From an uncultured Saprospiraceae bacterium (GTDB lineage Bacteria > Bacteroidota > Bacteroidia > Chitinophagales > Saprospiraceae), in contig CAKZVJ010000084.1 of NCBI GenBank assembly GCA_937923345.1, positions 1 to 32,512 of the forward strand: a DNA stretch of 32,512 nt, written 5' to 3'. Position numbers and translations under genes: made by a program. Shown here piece after piece: positions 25,601 to 32,512 of this stretch (positions within the stretch are counted from its first letter, which is position 1; every line of letters starts with the position of its first letter). The notes beneath the pieces were generated by a model. It did not search any database. It was not told where the DNA came from and saw only the letters and a list, made by a program, of their open reading frames with translations.

Positions 25601-26967
25601 ATAAAGGCCGTAAGTTCCCTATCGTCCAGTCCAAAACAAGACGTATCACTTACTAATGGCGCTACCTCAATCGGAGGCACGTCTATAATTTCTAATTCAA
25701 AAACTTGGGGATCACAAAAACACGGGTTTGTGAGTTCTATTTCGATGGTTTCAACAGTCTCGTCAAAGTTGTCTCCTTTCACCTGAATTTGCTCTACCAG
25801 CCCAAAAGGGCCTACGGAAATAGTACCTGCGAAAGGTAAGTCGGTACAGTAATCCAAACCATAGATAGCAGACCCGCCAAATTGAATTGGCATATCGATA
25901 TCAATGAAAGAGTTTGTTCCAAAAATTTCTTCCCGCTCAAAAATAACAGTAGCTATAGAATCTCCACAGCTCTCATAAGCGAACAATTCGCCCGTTTCAT
26001 CAAACGTTATATCAGCAATACTAGACCCTTCCGCTGCGTTGAAACTACTAGTTTGTAAAAATACAGCAGAACCAAAAATCTGATCCGAACCATCGGCAAC
26101 AGAGATTCTTACCGTATAGGTCTCACAAATTTCAAGATCGTCGTAAGTAGCTTGTAATGGTATTGTCCATCCATCAAACTGACTTAGGGTGACATGAGGA
26201 TTATTGTCTGTATCAATGGTGGTACACCTCTGTGAACCAGAAGTAGCTGGTATATTATTGTCTACATAAAAATTAGGGTTAATATCATGGTTAATATTAT
26301 TGATACTTACATTTTCTATGTTGCCAAAAGCATCTGTAAACTCTGCGATATTTATAGCTGGTTGCCCACCTCCAATCACAAAGGGTGCATCGGCGGCGGT
26401 AATACCAGGACCGGCCAAAAATATACCAAACTTATCATTGAATTGAGTAGCCACAAAATCGCAATATTCCTCAGATGCGAATACATAGGTAAATGAAACC
26501 GACTCAGAAGTCGGAATAAAATCAAACTCAATAAAGCCAGCATCAAAAGTGGCCACATCTTGTGCTCCACCAATAGTACCTCCATAGAAGGCTTCTATGA
26601 TACTTAAGTTTGGATCTCCAGGGATATTAAGTTGATTACCAATTCCAGTAGCTGTATTTCCCCCAAAAAATTGCCCGATTTCAGCATTGGCAATCACGAG
26701 TCCTGATTCCATACCAAGTGCTACATTTCCATCGGAAAAATATCCAATAGAGGCGTTGTTCCCTACTCGACCAGCGAAGTTAATACTCGCAGGCGGTACT
26801 TCAAAGCATTGGTTGGCTATGAAAGTATCAATGACTAAGTCCTCCACAGCTGCATCGTTTATTGCAGGCTGATATCTAACTCGACCGGGTACTTGTGAAA
26901 ATAATTCAGAAATGATACCTATGCATAGGAAAAAGCATAGAAAGAGAGTAATTGTTCCTTTTCTCAT
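19621..26967 (-). CDS. Giant surface protein: choice-of-anchor L, 17 PKD-like units, T9SS type B sorting domain
   Basis: The 2448-aa protein starts with a signal peptide (MRKGTITLFLCFFLCIGIISELFSQ). Residues of about 30-310 form a choice-of-anchor L domain (GFIEFDFIPTSESVSFTYVF, ASEEYCDFV), followed by a Calx-beta-like region to about 430. Two mixed Ig-like blocks and two SprB-like repeats (YLWSDDNAQ, LAPGMYTVTVTDELGC) lead to 17 PKD/Ig-like units at 773-2189. A third SprB-like repeat, an Ig-like domain with LSCTDCLNP and the type B sorting domain (IPNAFSPHNDDGVNDLF, IYDRWGEQVF) end it. Known proteins of this type are exported by T9SS as adhesins, glycan binders or gliding partners. By my reading there are only four lysines in the chain. 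It begins 162 nt after its paralogue, with no terminator between, so co-transcription is likely. Confidence 0.93.
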   Translation of the reverse strand: MRKGTITLFLCFFLCIGIISELFSQVPGRVRYQPAINDAAVEDLVIDTFIANQCFEVPPASINFAGRVGNNASIGYFSDGNVALGMESGLVIANAEIGQFFGGNTATGIGNQLNIPGDPNLSIIEAFYGGTIGGAQDVATFDAGFIEFDFIPTSESVSFTYVFASEEYCDFVATQFNDKFGIFLAGPGITAADAPFVIGGGQPAINIAEFTDAFGNIENVSINNINHDINPNFYVDNNIPATSGSQRCTTIDTDNNPHVTLSQFDGWTIPLQATYDDLEICETYTVRISVADGSDQIFGSAVFLQTSSFNAAEGSSIADITFDETGELFAYESCGDSIATVIFEREEIFGTNSFIDIDMPIQFGGSAIYGLDYCTDLPFAGTISVGPFGLVEQIQVKGDNFDETVETIEIELTNPCFCDPQVFELEIIDVPPIEVAPLVSDTSCFGLDDRELTAFIIGGGFPSVDRADPPADFMYEWSDENGVFSTDQTTEVDLSEPGSYTYFLEVSDGCGGVHMDTVNFVTSGIPDAELEGESSICPESPSTVLELTLMGSPPWTLQYTLDGVAQPPLLIEDPDFDFEVFESGTYVITRIDGANCGQDVEGMAIVSDQSFDLMLEPTPTLCSDSEDGMLMAVVSNSNGSLEYLWSDDNAQTTEMATGLAPGMYTVTVTDELGCTQELMGEVFAAPEVSVTPALVSGTTCGDLMSGEVSAQGAGGNGDFTYEWFDNAGMPVGTGSTIGGLTAGDYEVLAIDENGCEIRDAINIPSDENTPDAFAMPAEIDCNNTMITISTDGTSEGTEFEYAWTVNGAGSIASGADSPNAVVDEPGTYILTVTNTTNGCTAQAPVVIGDNRVDPAADAGTSFECIDTEVMLGGAGLATGPNITYEWTTVSGGTIAGATDVANPMVSEAGTYQVLVTNTENGCTAISQVDVSVAPEVATEMPQPIDCRADGTVTLSGLGSDTGADITYEWVASNGGVIVSGNNSINPVVSQGGTYSLVVSNSATGCSSPAMEVNVQDIRTDLVAEPGQPAQINCNIETVTLGGGNTSTGGTIQYEWQIVPTNGAPSMANTPTITATQGGTYTLLVTDTNNGCTAMNEVVIAEDTEDPDVVIAAPALLTCEADNQILNSTGSSQGDFTYTWTTMGGNIVSSSNDQNIQIDDPGMYTLTVVNNTTGCENSETVEVMEDAIFPEVIIAAPMNIDCDNTQVLLDGSASESGPGIEYTWTNAAGDIIGSAPSVQVDAGGQYILTVNNTNTGCEETDPVMVMDIREDPIADVGAIQGLNCDITAVTLGGANLSTGTEFSYAWSLSGAGVISTNANPEIVEGGEYTLIVTNSINGCTATDVIIIAENMEDPEIDVDPSGVITCEAPTQQLLTDGSSTGSEFVYTWTGPNGFMSNEENPDVTLSGTYELTILNTTNMCSVTEMVDVDEDADFPAINIETPAVVNCANTIIELSGDGSELGPDIVYTWVASNGGVIEDDEDTLNPEISAAGTYTLTVSNTASGCSRTEEIVVTDDFMDPEAMVNPDLTFGCTDDILNVTGDGSSTGANIEYEWSAVIGNISGSTTDLATQIDQPGEYILLVTDTNNGCTATATLMVTPDEALPDIAIAPADLITCDRPTITIDATGSATGADLTFQWERDGTPFTPADNFVFEVDEPGMYTLIIEDINNGCVSEQTIPVMENIEDPIAEAGEGIILNCRDMMLNLDAGASSAGDEFEYSWTTANGGVIVSGEDTDEPLVSEPGTYILTVRNTETGCTSTDEVPVLRNDFEPEIAIVTPGELNCRDQLITIDAMGSDQGGNFEIEWTEMGTANIDSGEETLSPVVDAPGTYILTITNMDNFCVSTQEIEVTENIEEPEAAIEIPEMLTCATLNVTLDGMQSSQGNMFSYTWTSTNGSFSGSTDEINTTVDGPGIYELLVVNTENFCENTFSIEVLQDIENPTAETGTTQVVTCDETLAQLSGAGSSTGPQFEYIWTPLNGGAIVAGGTTLTPTVDSPGDYELRVFNTENGCEDTSVQQVTSNDVFPQEAPPVPVVLNCEIMTQTVTSQGNPDLTYEWTDEAGNILATGNSVELDQPGIYIMNITDNINGCSTPNQFEVFQDIEDPEVNAGPTSELTCTETIAALAGSGSEGGNFTYTWTTTDGSFSGPTDQLEAFANAGGTYTLTVFNEDNRCSASSSVMITVDEDTPSGIEADAISPMCFGDPGAIFFDNIIGGVGPFMYSIDGGQTFSDEDLFSNLAPGVTYDLLIEDDNGCTVAQQLTIPTVDSLSVTVAETMVEIDLGESFNISAFTTLPESEIVSITWSPADGLSCTDCLNPVVTPGFSTNYEVMVVSENGCVDNATIQFRVDRNIDIYIPNAFSPHNDDGVNDLFMPFGKPSIDATVLQFQIYDRWGEQVFVDGDFELNDPARGWNGVFRETDSPTGVYVYYIVLEFVDGSTELFEGDVTLMN
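20401..24651 (-). repeat. Array of 17 PKD/Ig-like protein units in the downstream giant gene
   Basis: Seventeen consecutive units average about 83 residues (250 nt). Each has a pattern of x-L/I-x-C near position 8-10, Y-x-W-T near 30, P-G-x-Y-x-L-x-V-x-N near 55-62, N-G-C near 65-70 and a D/E-D-P linker at the end. The two cysteines are present in every unit. The units are well diverged, so the array is old rather than a recent expansion. No lysine occurs in the whole array. Confidence 0.85.
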
Positions 26968-27129
26968 TGTGAGTTTGTTTTTTGCTAAATTTTTTAAGTT
27001 TTGCTATTAACTTAAAATCCAATATTGTATGTAAGTTAAGAAAATTTTAACTGCAATACCAAAACAAACTAGGACAAATAGCGTTCTTTCGAAATTAAAT
27101 GCTGTAAATATCCCTTATTTCGACGAATA

Positions 27130-30100
27130 CTACTTTATCAGTGTGACACTTCCGGAAACTTGCTCTGTTTCTCCATTGATTAATAAAACACTGGCCTTAT
27201 ATGTAAACACGTCAGGCTGAAGGGCTTCTCCTTTGAAGGAACCATCCCATCCAAGACTTTCTTCATTCGCTGGAAAATCTTCATTTTGAAAGACTTGATT
27301 TCCCCATCTATCATAAATAGATAGATTGGATATTGACTCAACGGACCCGTCTTTAGCATAAATTGTAAATCTATCGTTAATAAAGTCATTGTTTGGTGAG
27401 AAAGCGTTGGGTGTATATAGGCCTATGATACGCTGCACTCTGAACTGAATCGAGTCTGTAATCGTACATCCATTTACATTTTCAATGGTGATAAAGTAAT
27501 TGATATCATTCGTTGGACTGGCAATAGGATTGAGACAGTCATCACAGTTTAAAAAGTCAGATGGCGTCCAATTTATTGAGGCAATATCATTAGGGTGAAC
27601 ATTTGTATTTACAAGCAATTGATTTGATTGGCCAACTATAATATCCACTTCATCTACTAGGCTTGTCGTTAATTGTGGAGTAGCTGGCACTACTACTATT
27701 TCTTCATAAACACATTCTTCTGAATCCATAACAGACAATGTGTACGCCCCAGGTGCTAACATATCGAAATCAGAATTAGAATCGAATGGACTACCCTCTA
27801 GGCTAAAATTATATGGTCCTACTCCACCCTCTACTTCTACAATATTGATACTCCCCAAGTCGCCAAAACAAGGAGGTTCTGCTACAAAAGCGTCAAAGCT
27901 TGTAGGTACATTCTGATTTTGCATTACTTCAACATTTTCAGCGCTACTACAATTATTATCTACATCTGTAAGGGTTAACAAATATGATCCCGGGAGATCT
28001 ACTTCAATAATGGCTCCATTGGTTGAACTAACAATGTTACCATCAGAAGTTGTCCAATTAAATTCAAGATTTCCTCCTGAGGATGATTCTCCAGTCAGGA
28101 CAACAATTTCATTCTTACAAGTTAATTCTTCAGCTTCATTTACTAGAACAATTGGTACTTCAATATCTTGTGTCACAAGGATAGTTTGCTCCTCTGTGCA
28201 ACCATTCTCTAGGTTTGCAACCACTACTAGATATTCCCCTGGAAGATTAGCAGTAGTAGTTAACTCATTAACTGGTCCAGAAATATTACCATTTATAGTA
28301 CCCCATGATACATCGAAGTTAGTGGCATTGCTCACAATTGCGGTAAGATCAACTTCTAATTGAGTACAATTTAACTCAAGTGGATTTTCAACAAGTACTA
28401 TTGGCTTATCCACATCAAGAGAGACAAAAACAGTCTGCTCCTCAAAACAACCACTTACAGTATCTTCAATACGCAAGGTGTACTCTCCTTCTGCGTCTAC
28501 AGTAATATTGGCCTCATTATCCGCTCCAAGGATATTACCATTTGGACTTGTCCATACTAAATTTTGATTGGGAGATGGATTGCTTATAATGGTTGAAATA
28601 ATAACTTCTGGGTTATCGCAAGTAATATTTTCCACTGCATCGATAGCAAAATCAGGCGTGTCCGCATTTTCAGGAACAAAAAAGTCTATGGAATTTGTAC
28701 AGCCATTATCTGAATTGACCACCTCGAATGTATAGGTTCCGCCGCTCAATACTTCAATTTCTAATGTGCTGATATCTGTACTTCCAATTATTCCATCTTG
28801 AGTTGACCAACTCAAAATAGCATTTTCGATATCGTTAATAATCTCTGCAACAATAATAGTACTGGTAACATCACAGTTAATAGCTAAAGGCTGCAAACCA
28901 TCTAACATTGGAGTTTGTAAATTTTCTATTACTTCTATTGTTCTGATGCTACTGCATTGATTGTCCACGTCAATAGCTTCCAGCTGATAATTTCCAGCTT
29001 GATTAACTGACAAAGTATTTGTGTTATTGCTTATGAGCATTCCAGTGCTCAAATCAGTCCAGAGGTAATCTACATTTCCATTTTGAACACTTGCTATAAT
29101 GTCAACTTCATTAATATTACAGTTCAATTCATTGTTTACAGACAAATCAAAAACAGGCACATCTCCATCTTGCTCTATAACTATAGATTCCGTATTGAAA
29201 CAACCCGAAAAATTGTCCACAACGGTAAGCGTATAGGTTCCTGGTGCATTGACTGTAGGAGTAGCCACATCCAAATCTGAAGCAATATTCCCCCCAGTTG
29301 TACTCCAGGTAAATGTATAATCTAAACCTGAATCATAGTCCGTGTTCAACATAATTTCATTTATATCACAATCCAAATCCGAAGGTTTAGAGATGGTAAA
29401 CTCTGGTAATTGATCAAATAACTCAATCGTTGTTGAAGTCGTAGTGGAACAATTATTTGCCAGATCTAAAATCACTAAATCATAGGTCCCTGGGCTAGTG
29501 ATCACTAACTCTTCTGTATCTGCAGCAAGCTCGACGCCATCTTGATACCATGTAAAGTTTAAATTTCCATTGCCTGAAGAATTAGCTCCATTTAAGGTCA
29601 GACTTGTAACATTACAGGTCAAATCACCTGACGGTTCAATCACTGCATTTGGTGCGTCTATATCAGGTGTCACCAATACCGATTCTGTAGCAGAGCATTG
29701 ATTATCTAAGTTAGTCAGCACTAGGGTATATAAACCTGGCTGAGAGATAACAGGTGTCAAAGTACTGCCACCATTTTCTATTCTACCATTATCTGTCTCC
29801 CAAATAATTTCAACATTATTTATGCTTGAAATAATCGCAGCATTAAGAGTCAATTCTGTATCGCCACATACAAAGACTTGATCTTCACCGACAGAGATTT
29901 CAGGAGCGTCAATATTTTCCGTTACTACTACTTGGTCTATGAAGACGCAACCACTTACAGAGTTTACAACTTCTAGTTGATAGGTTCCTTCTTCAGTAAT
30001 ATTATAGGTAGCCTCTTCAGATATAATATTGCCTTGGGTATCGGTCCAAGTGTATTCGAAATCTGGACTTTGCTGATTTATAGTAAGGCCTGCTTCTAGG

Positions 30101-32512
30101 ATATTGCTCTCACAGGACAATTCTACATCTGGACCTAGATTGAATGTTGGTACATCATTATTAGATTCTACCGTTAAAACCTCTGTGGTTACACATCCGC
30201 TACTGATGTTTGTGATTTCAATGGTGTACTCGCCATCACTTGAAAAAACTGGTGCTGCTGTATTCGCACCCGACATAATTGTTCCATTCATTGTTGACCA
30301 CATAATAGATACCTCTGAAAGCTCTGTGTCAAGGTCTAAAGATGGAGTGATCGATGGGTTGCTGCAATTGATTATGTCTGCCGCTAATGAAATAATGTTT
30401 GTTGCTTCTACATCACTTATCACTTCTACAGAATAGCTCGTCTCACAACCGCTTAGTATATCCGTAACCAATAGCGTATAGATATCTTCTTCTGTGACTT
30501 CAATTTGAGAGGTAGTACTTTCCATCTGACTTGAATTTGAAGTCCACAAGTAAGTATAATCCGGATTGGAGATATCACCTATAATGGATGATGTATTATC
30601 GCAATCCAATCGGACTTCTTCTACAAGACTTATAACTGGCTCATTAATTATTTCTTGTATGGTAATTGTCTCTTCTGATATACAACCCGTATTATCATCT
30701 ACAATGGTTAGAAGATATTCTCCCGGAACACTAAATTCAGGTGTAAGTGATGTCTGATTAACAATAGGATTATTATCTAAACTCGTCCATAAAATAGAAA
30801 CTCCGTCGCTAGTAGAGGCAGTAGCATCAACAATAACGCTAGTGTTTATACAATTCAAGGTTTCTGGACTTAGCCATTCAATAGTTGGCAAATTCATGTC
30901 CGCAAGTACAGTGATAGAGTCCATTGCCTCACAGTTTGTGCTTTGGTTCGTAGCCGTTAAAATGTAAGTACCTGCCGCATTAATTTCTGGATTCAAAGTA
31001 TTTGCTCCAGATACAATATTGCCATCTACTGTAGTCCACACCACCGAAGTATTGGTTGGAGCAGATCCAGAAAGGAAGTCAGATTCATTTGTACAGTTCA
31101 ATTCTAAATTTGCACCTGCTTCTACCTCCGGTAAATCTGCATTTCCATTTATCAACACCGTTCTGGAATCAGAACATCCAGAAGTAGAATTTGTGATTTG
31201 TAGGGTATATTCTCCAGCCAAGTTCACTTCTAGGGTAGCATTATTTGCGCCTGGTATGGGACTCATATTTTCATCGAGCCATTGGTATTGGTATTCTGCT
31301 CCTGTGCTACTATTCCCACCGCCTAATAACAATGCAGGGGAATCACAGGTCAAATCAAGCTGAGTAGGCAAATCTACAATAGGCAAAGTATTATCCTCTG
31401 TAATGGTAACAGATGCTTCAGAAGAACAACCGTTATCGGGGTTTGTAATAGTCAAAGTGTAGGTTCCTGCTTGTGTGACCACCGGGGTAAGACTATTCGC
31501 ATTATCAACGCTTGTTCCATTATTGGAAGTCCATTGAATAATGAAGTTACTTTGTACAGATGATTCACTTGCATTCAAGGTTACCGTTTCATTAATACAA
31601 TCAATATTAGTGCTTGGTGCAATATCAATTTCTGGTTTATCATTGTCTTGGGTTACTGCTATGTTTTCAAAGGCTGTACATCCATTATCTAAATTTGTAA
31701 CCACTACCTGATAAGTACCTGCAGCTGTAACAGATGCATTAGGAAGATTTGTCTGACCTGAAAAAGCACCTCCATTATTACTTGACCAAGCGATAGCAAT
31801 ATTTTGAATATCAAGATTCAAAAGACTAACTGAGACTGGAAGACTTTCATCTTCGCAACCTAGCTGCCCTCCTCCAGTTATTTGGATTTCTGGTTCCAAA
31901 GTATTTCCAATTACTTCAAATGATTGCTCGACTGCACAACCTGAGGCAGGATTGGTAACCAATACTGTGTAGCCCCCCGCTGTCCCAAAGGTAGGATTGT
32001 TGGTATTCGCACCATTTATAATGGTACCACCATTAGTAGTAGTCCAAGAATAGGTCAATCCAGATCCAAAGTCATTAATGAAAACATTGGAAGTTGCATT
32101 ATCACATGAAATATTTGGTGGATTTGAGGATTCAAAATTTGGTGCTTCAAAATTTGCTTGCACCTCTACGCTTCTTTCAGTAGTACAACCTGTATCTTCA
32201 TCTGTAATCAGTACTTGGTAATTCCCAGCCATATTTACGATGATTGTGCTCCCATTATCGGTATTTATGTTTCCATTCTGCGTCGTCCAAGAGTAGATTA
32301 GATTGTCTTCATTAGAATTTATGACTACCTCAGAAGTATTATTTACACAACTTAAATCCAAGGCCTGAGAAACGCTAACATCCGGTTCTGCGCTATTATC
32401 AAATACATTTATTGTGATAGGTCTGGAACAACCGTTTACAGAATCAGTAATCGACAAGGTATATGCTCCAGCAGATTGTACATCAAGATTGATCTCATTT
32501 CCAATTATCTCA
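27130..32512 (-). CDS. Giant surface protein with at least 18 PKD-like units and T9SS type B sorting domain; 5' end cut by window
   Basis: The frame is open to the right edge of the window, so the N-terminus is missing; the visible 1793 residues begin inside a PKD-like unit (GAYTLSITDSVNGC). Eighteen full units follow. Then come an SprB-like repeat (PPCFGDLGSINIVEVEGGVGPYNF), an Ig-like domain with LNCDDCLNPIASP and a type B sorting domain (GLYTPNAFSPNNDFINDRFTIY, IYDRWGNQVF, SGSVTLIK end). This last part has the same order as in the 2448-aa neighbour, so the two are tandem paralogues. It is rich in Asp, Asn, Thr and Ser and very poor in Lys (eight seen). A TTG within the first 60 nt is an internal Leu codon, not a start. 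Likely a T9SS-exported adhesin or gliding-associated surface filament; ligand unknown. Confidence 0.92.
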   Translation of the reverse strand, partial: EIIGNEINLDVQSAGAYTLSITDSVNGCSRPITINVFDNSAEPDVSVSQALDLSCVNNTSEVVINSNEDNLIYSWTTQNGNINTDNGSTIIVNMAGNYQVLITDEDTGCTTERSVEVQANFEAPNFESSNPPNISCDNATSNVFINDFGSGLTYSWTTTNGGTIINGANTNNPTFGTAGGYTVLVTNPASGCAVEQSFEVIGNTLEPEIQITGGGQLGCEDESLPVSVSLLNLDIQNIAIAWSSNNGGAFSGQTNLPNASVTAAGTYQVVVTNLDNGCTAFENIAVTQDNDKPEIDIAPSTNIDCINETVTLNASESSVQSNFIIQWTSNNGTSVDNANSLTPVVTQAGTYTLTITNPDNGCSSEASVTITEDNTLPIVDLPTQLDLTCDSPALLLGGGNSSTGAEYQYQWLDENMSPIPGANNATLEVNLAGEYTLQITNSTSGCSDSRTVLINGNADLPEVEAGANLELNCTNESDFLSGSAPTNTSVVWTTVDGNIVSGANTLNPEINAAGTYILTATNQSTNCEAMDSITVLADMNLPTIEWLSPETLNCINTSVIVDATASTSDGVSILWTSLDNNPIVNQTSLTPEFSVPGEYLLTIVDDNTGCISEETITIQEIINEPVISLVEEVRLDCDNTSSIIGDISNPDYTYLWTSNSSQMESTTSQIEVTEEDIYTLLVTDILSGCETSYSVEVISDVEATNIISLAADIINCSNPSITPSLDLDTELSEVSIMWSTMNGTIMSGANTAAPVFSSDGEYTIEITNISSGCVTTEVLTVESNNDVPTFNLGPDVELSCESNILEAGLTINQQSPDFEYTWTDTQGNIISEEATYNITEEGTYQLEVVNSVSGCVFIDQVVVTENIDAPEISVGEDQVFVCGDTELTLNAAIISSINNVEIIWETDNGRIENGGSTLTPVISQPGLYTLVLTNLDNQCSATESVLVTPDIDAPNAVIEPSGDLTCNVTSLTLNGANSSGNGNLNFTWYQDGVELAADTEELVITSPGTYDLVILDLANNCSTTTSTTIELFDQLPEFTISKPSDLDCDINEIMLNTDYDSGLDYTFTWSTTGGNIASDLDVATPTVNAPGTYTLTVVDNFSGCFNTESIVIEQDGDVPVFDLSVNNELNCNINEVDIIASVQNGNVDYLWTDLSTGMLISNNTNTLSVNQAGNYQLEAIDVDNQCSSIRTIEVIENLQTPMLDGLQPLAINCDVTSTIIVAEIINDIENAILSWSTQDGIIGSTDISTLEIEVLSGGTYTFEVVNSDNGCTNSIDFFVPENADTPDFAIDAVENITCDNPEVIISTIISNPSPNQNLVWTSPNGNILGADNEANITVDAEGEYTLRIEDTVSGCFEEQTVFVSLDVDKPIVLVENPLELNCTQLEVDLTAIVSNATNFDVSWGTINGNISGPVNELTTTANLPGEYLVVVANLENGCTEEQTILVTQDIEVPIVLVNEAEELTCKNEIVVLTGESSSGGNLEFNWTTSDGNIVSSTNGAIIEVDLPGSYLLTLTDVDNNCSSAENVEVMQNQNVPTSFDAFVAEPPCFGDLGSINIVEVEGGVGPYNFSLEGSPFDSNSDFDMLAPGAYTLSVMDSEECVYEEIVVVPATPQLTTSLVDEVDIIVGQSNQLLVNTNVHPNDIASINWTPSDFLNCDDCLNPIASPTNDINYFITIENVNGCTITDSIQFRVQRIIGLYTPNAFSPNNDFINDRFTIYAKDGSVESISNLSIYDRWGNQVFQNEDFPANEESLGWDGSFKGEALQPDVFTYKASVLLINGETEQVSGSVTLIK
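27898..32376 (-). repeat. Array of 18 PKD/Ig-like protein units in the upstream giant gene
   Basis: Eighteen full units average 83 residues (249 nt), preceded by the end of another. All share the same plan as the neighbouring array: one Cys near the start (such as LDLSC, NISCD, LNCTN), W-T/S near the middle, G-x-Y-x-L/V-x-V-T-N, and Cys in N-G-C or S-G-C. Linkers end in P-x-[IVF]. Compared with the other array it has more Asn and Ser, less Asp and Glu, and a few lysines, mostly at linkers (DKP). Confidence 0.82.

Noticed and set aside
19885-31363. Many plus-strand open frames opposite the two giant genes
   Set aside because: They recur at the repeat period and translate the antisense of the PKD-like units, so they are shadows.
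19621-32512. Regular ~250-nt periodicity, considered as a DNA repeat or CRISPR-like array
   Set aside because: The period comes from diverged protein units of 83 residues in one frame; there are no identical short repeats with spacers.

Overview
The window looks like a chromosomal segment of a gliding-type Bacteroidota, probably near the Saprospiria or Cytophagia. This is inferred, not proven. The support is one T9SS type A and two T9SS type B (gliding-motility-associated, CHU_C-like) C-terminal sorting domains, DUF4199 proteins, BatA-type proteins, A+T-rich spacers and a good TTG-N20-TATCTTTG promoter of Bacteroidota type. Almost everything is on the minus strand; only the AraC regulator / cupredoxin pair is on plus.

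Layout. 1-896: 5' part of a secreted PhoD-like phosphatase whose C-terminus lies outside the window. 1045-4398: a large Dna2-like nuclease-helicase. 4556-5252: rpmI-rplT with its own promoter, an internal leader hairpin and a strong terminator; infC is not next to it. 5253-6640: GC-rich structured intergenic repeats around a two-gene unit, a two-helix membrane protein and a gene broken by one in-frame stop. 6645-8486: a secreted T9SS type A protein.

8566-16317 is one co-directional block, transcribed in the order BatA-like membrane protein, dihydroorotase-like protein, two DUF4199-like membrane proteins, GT2 glycosyltransferase, GT4 glycosyltransferase, gmhA, gmhB. Several joints overlap (ATGA, TGATG, TAGTG), which points to translational coupling. 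Together the last four genes suggest synthesis of a heptose-containing surface glycan or its lipid-linked precursor. The dihydroorotase homologue has lost its metal-binding and catalytic residues.

16318-19620 is an accessory-looking region. An AraC regulator and a duplicated, copper-ligand-deficient cupredoxin are flanked by two copies of a short inverted-repeat element. A small TTG-started membrane protein and more GC-rich structured intergenic repeats follow.

19621-32512 holds two tandem giant surface proteins (at least 1793 aa, open at the window edge, and 2448 aa). Each is built from 17-18 PKD/Ig-like units of about 83 residues with one conserved Cys pair per unit, followed by the same three-domain C-terminal cassette ending in a T9SS type B sorting domain. 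They are almost free of lysine: I count 4 in 2448 residues and 8 in 1793.

I found no tRNA, rRNA, CRISPR array or intact insertion sequence. The points most worth a second look are the lysine-free Cys-paired adhesin arrays, the doubled cupredoxin without two copper ligands, the inverted-repeat elements flanking that locus, the GC-rich intergenic repeat family and the hairpin in front of rplT.
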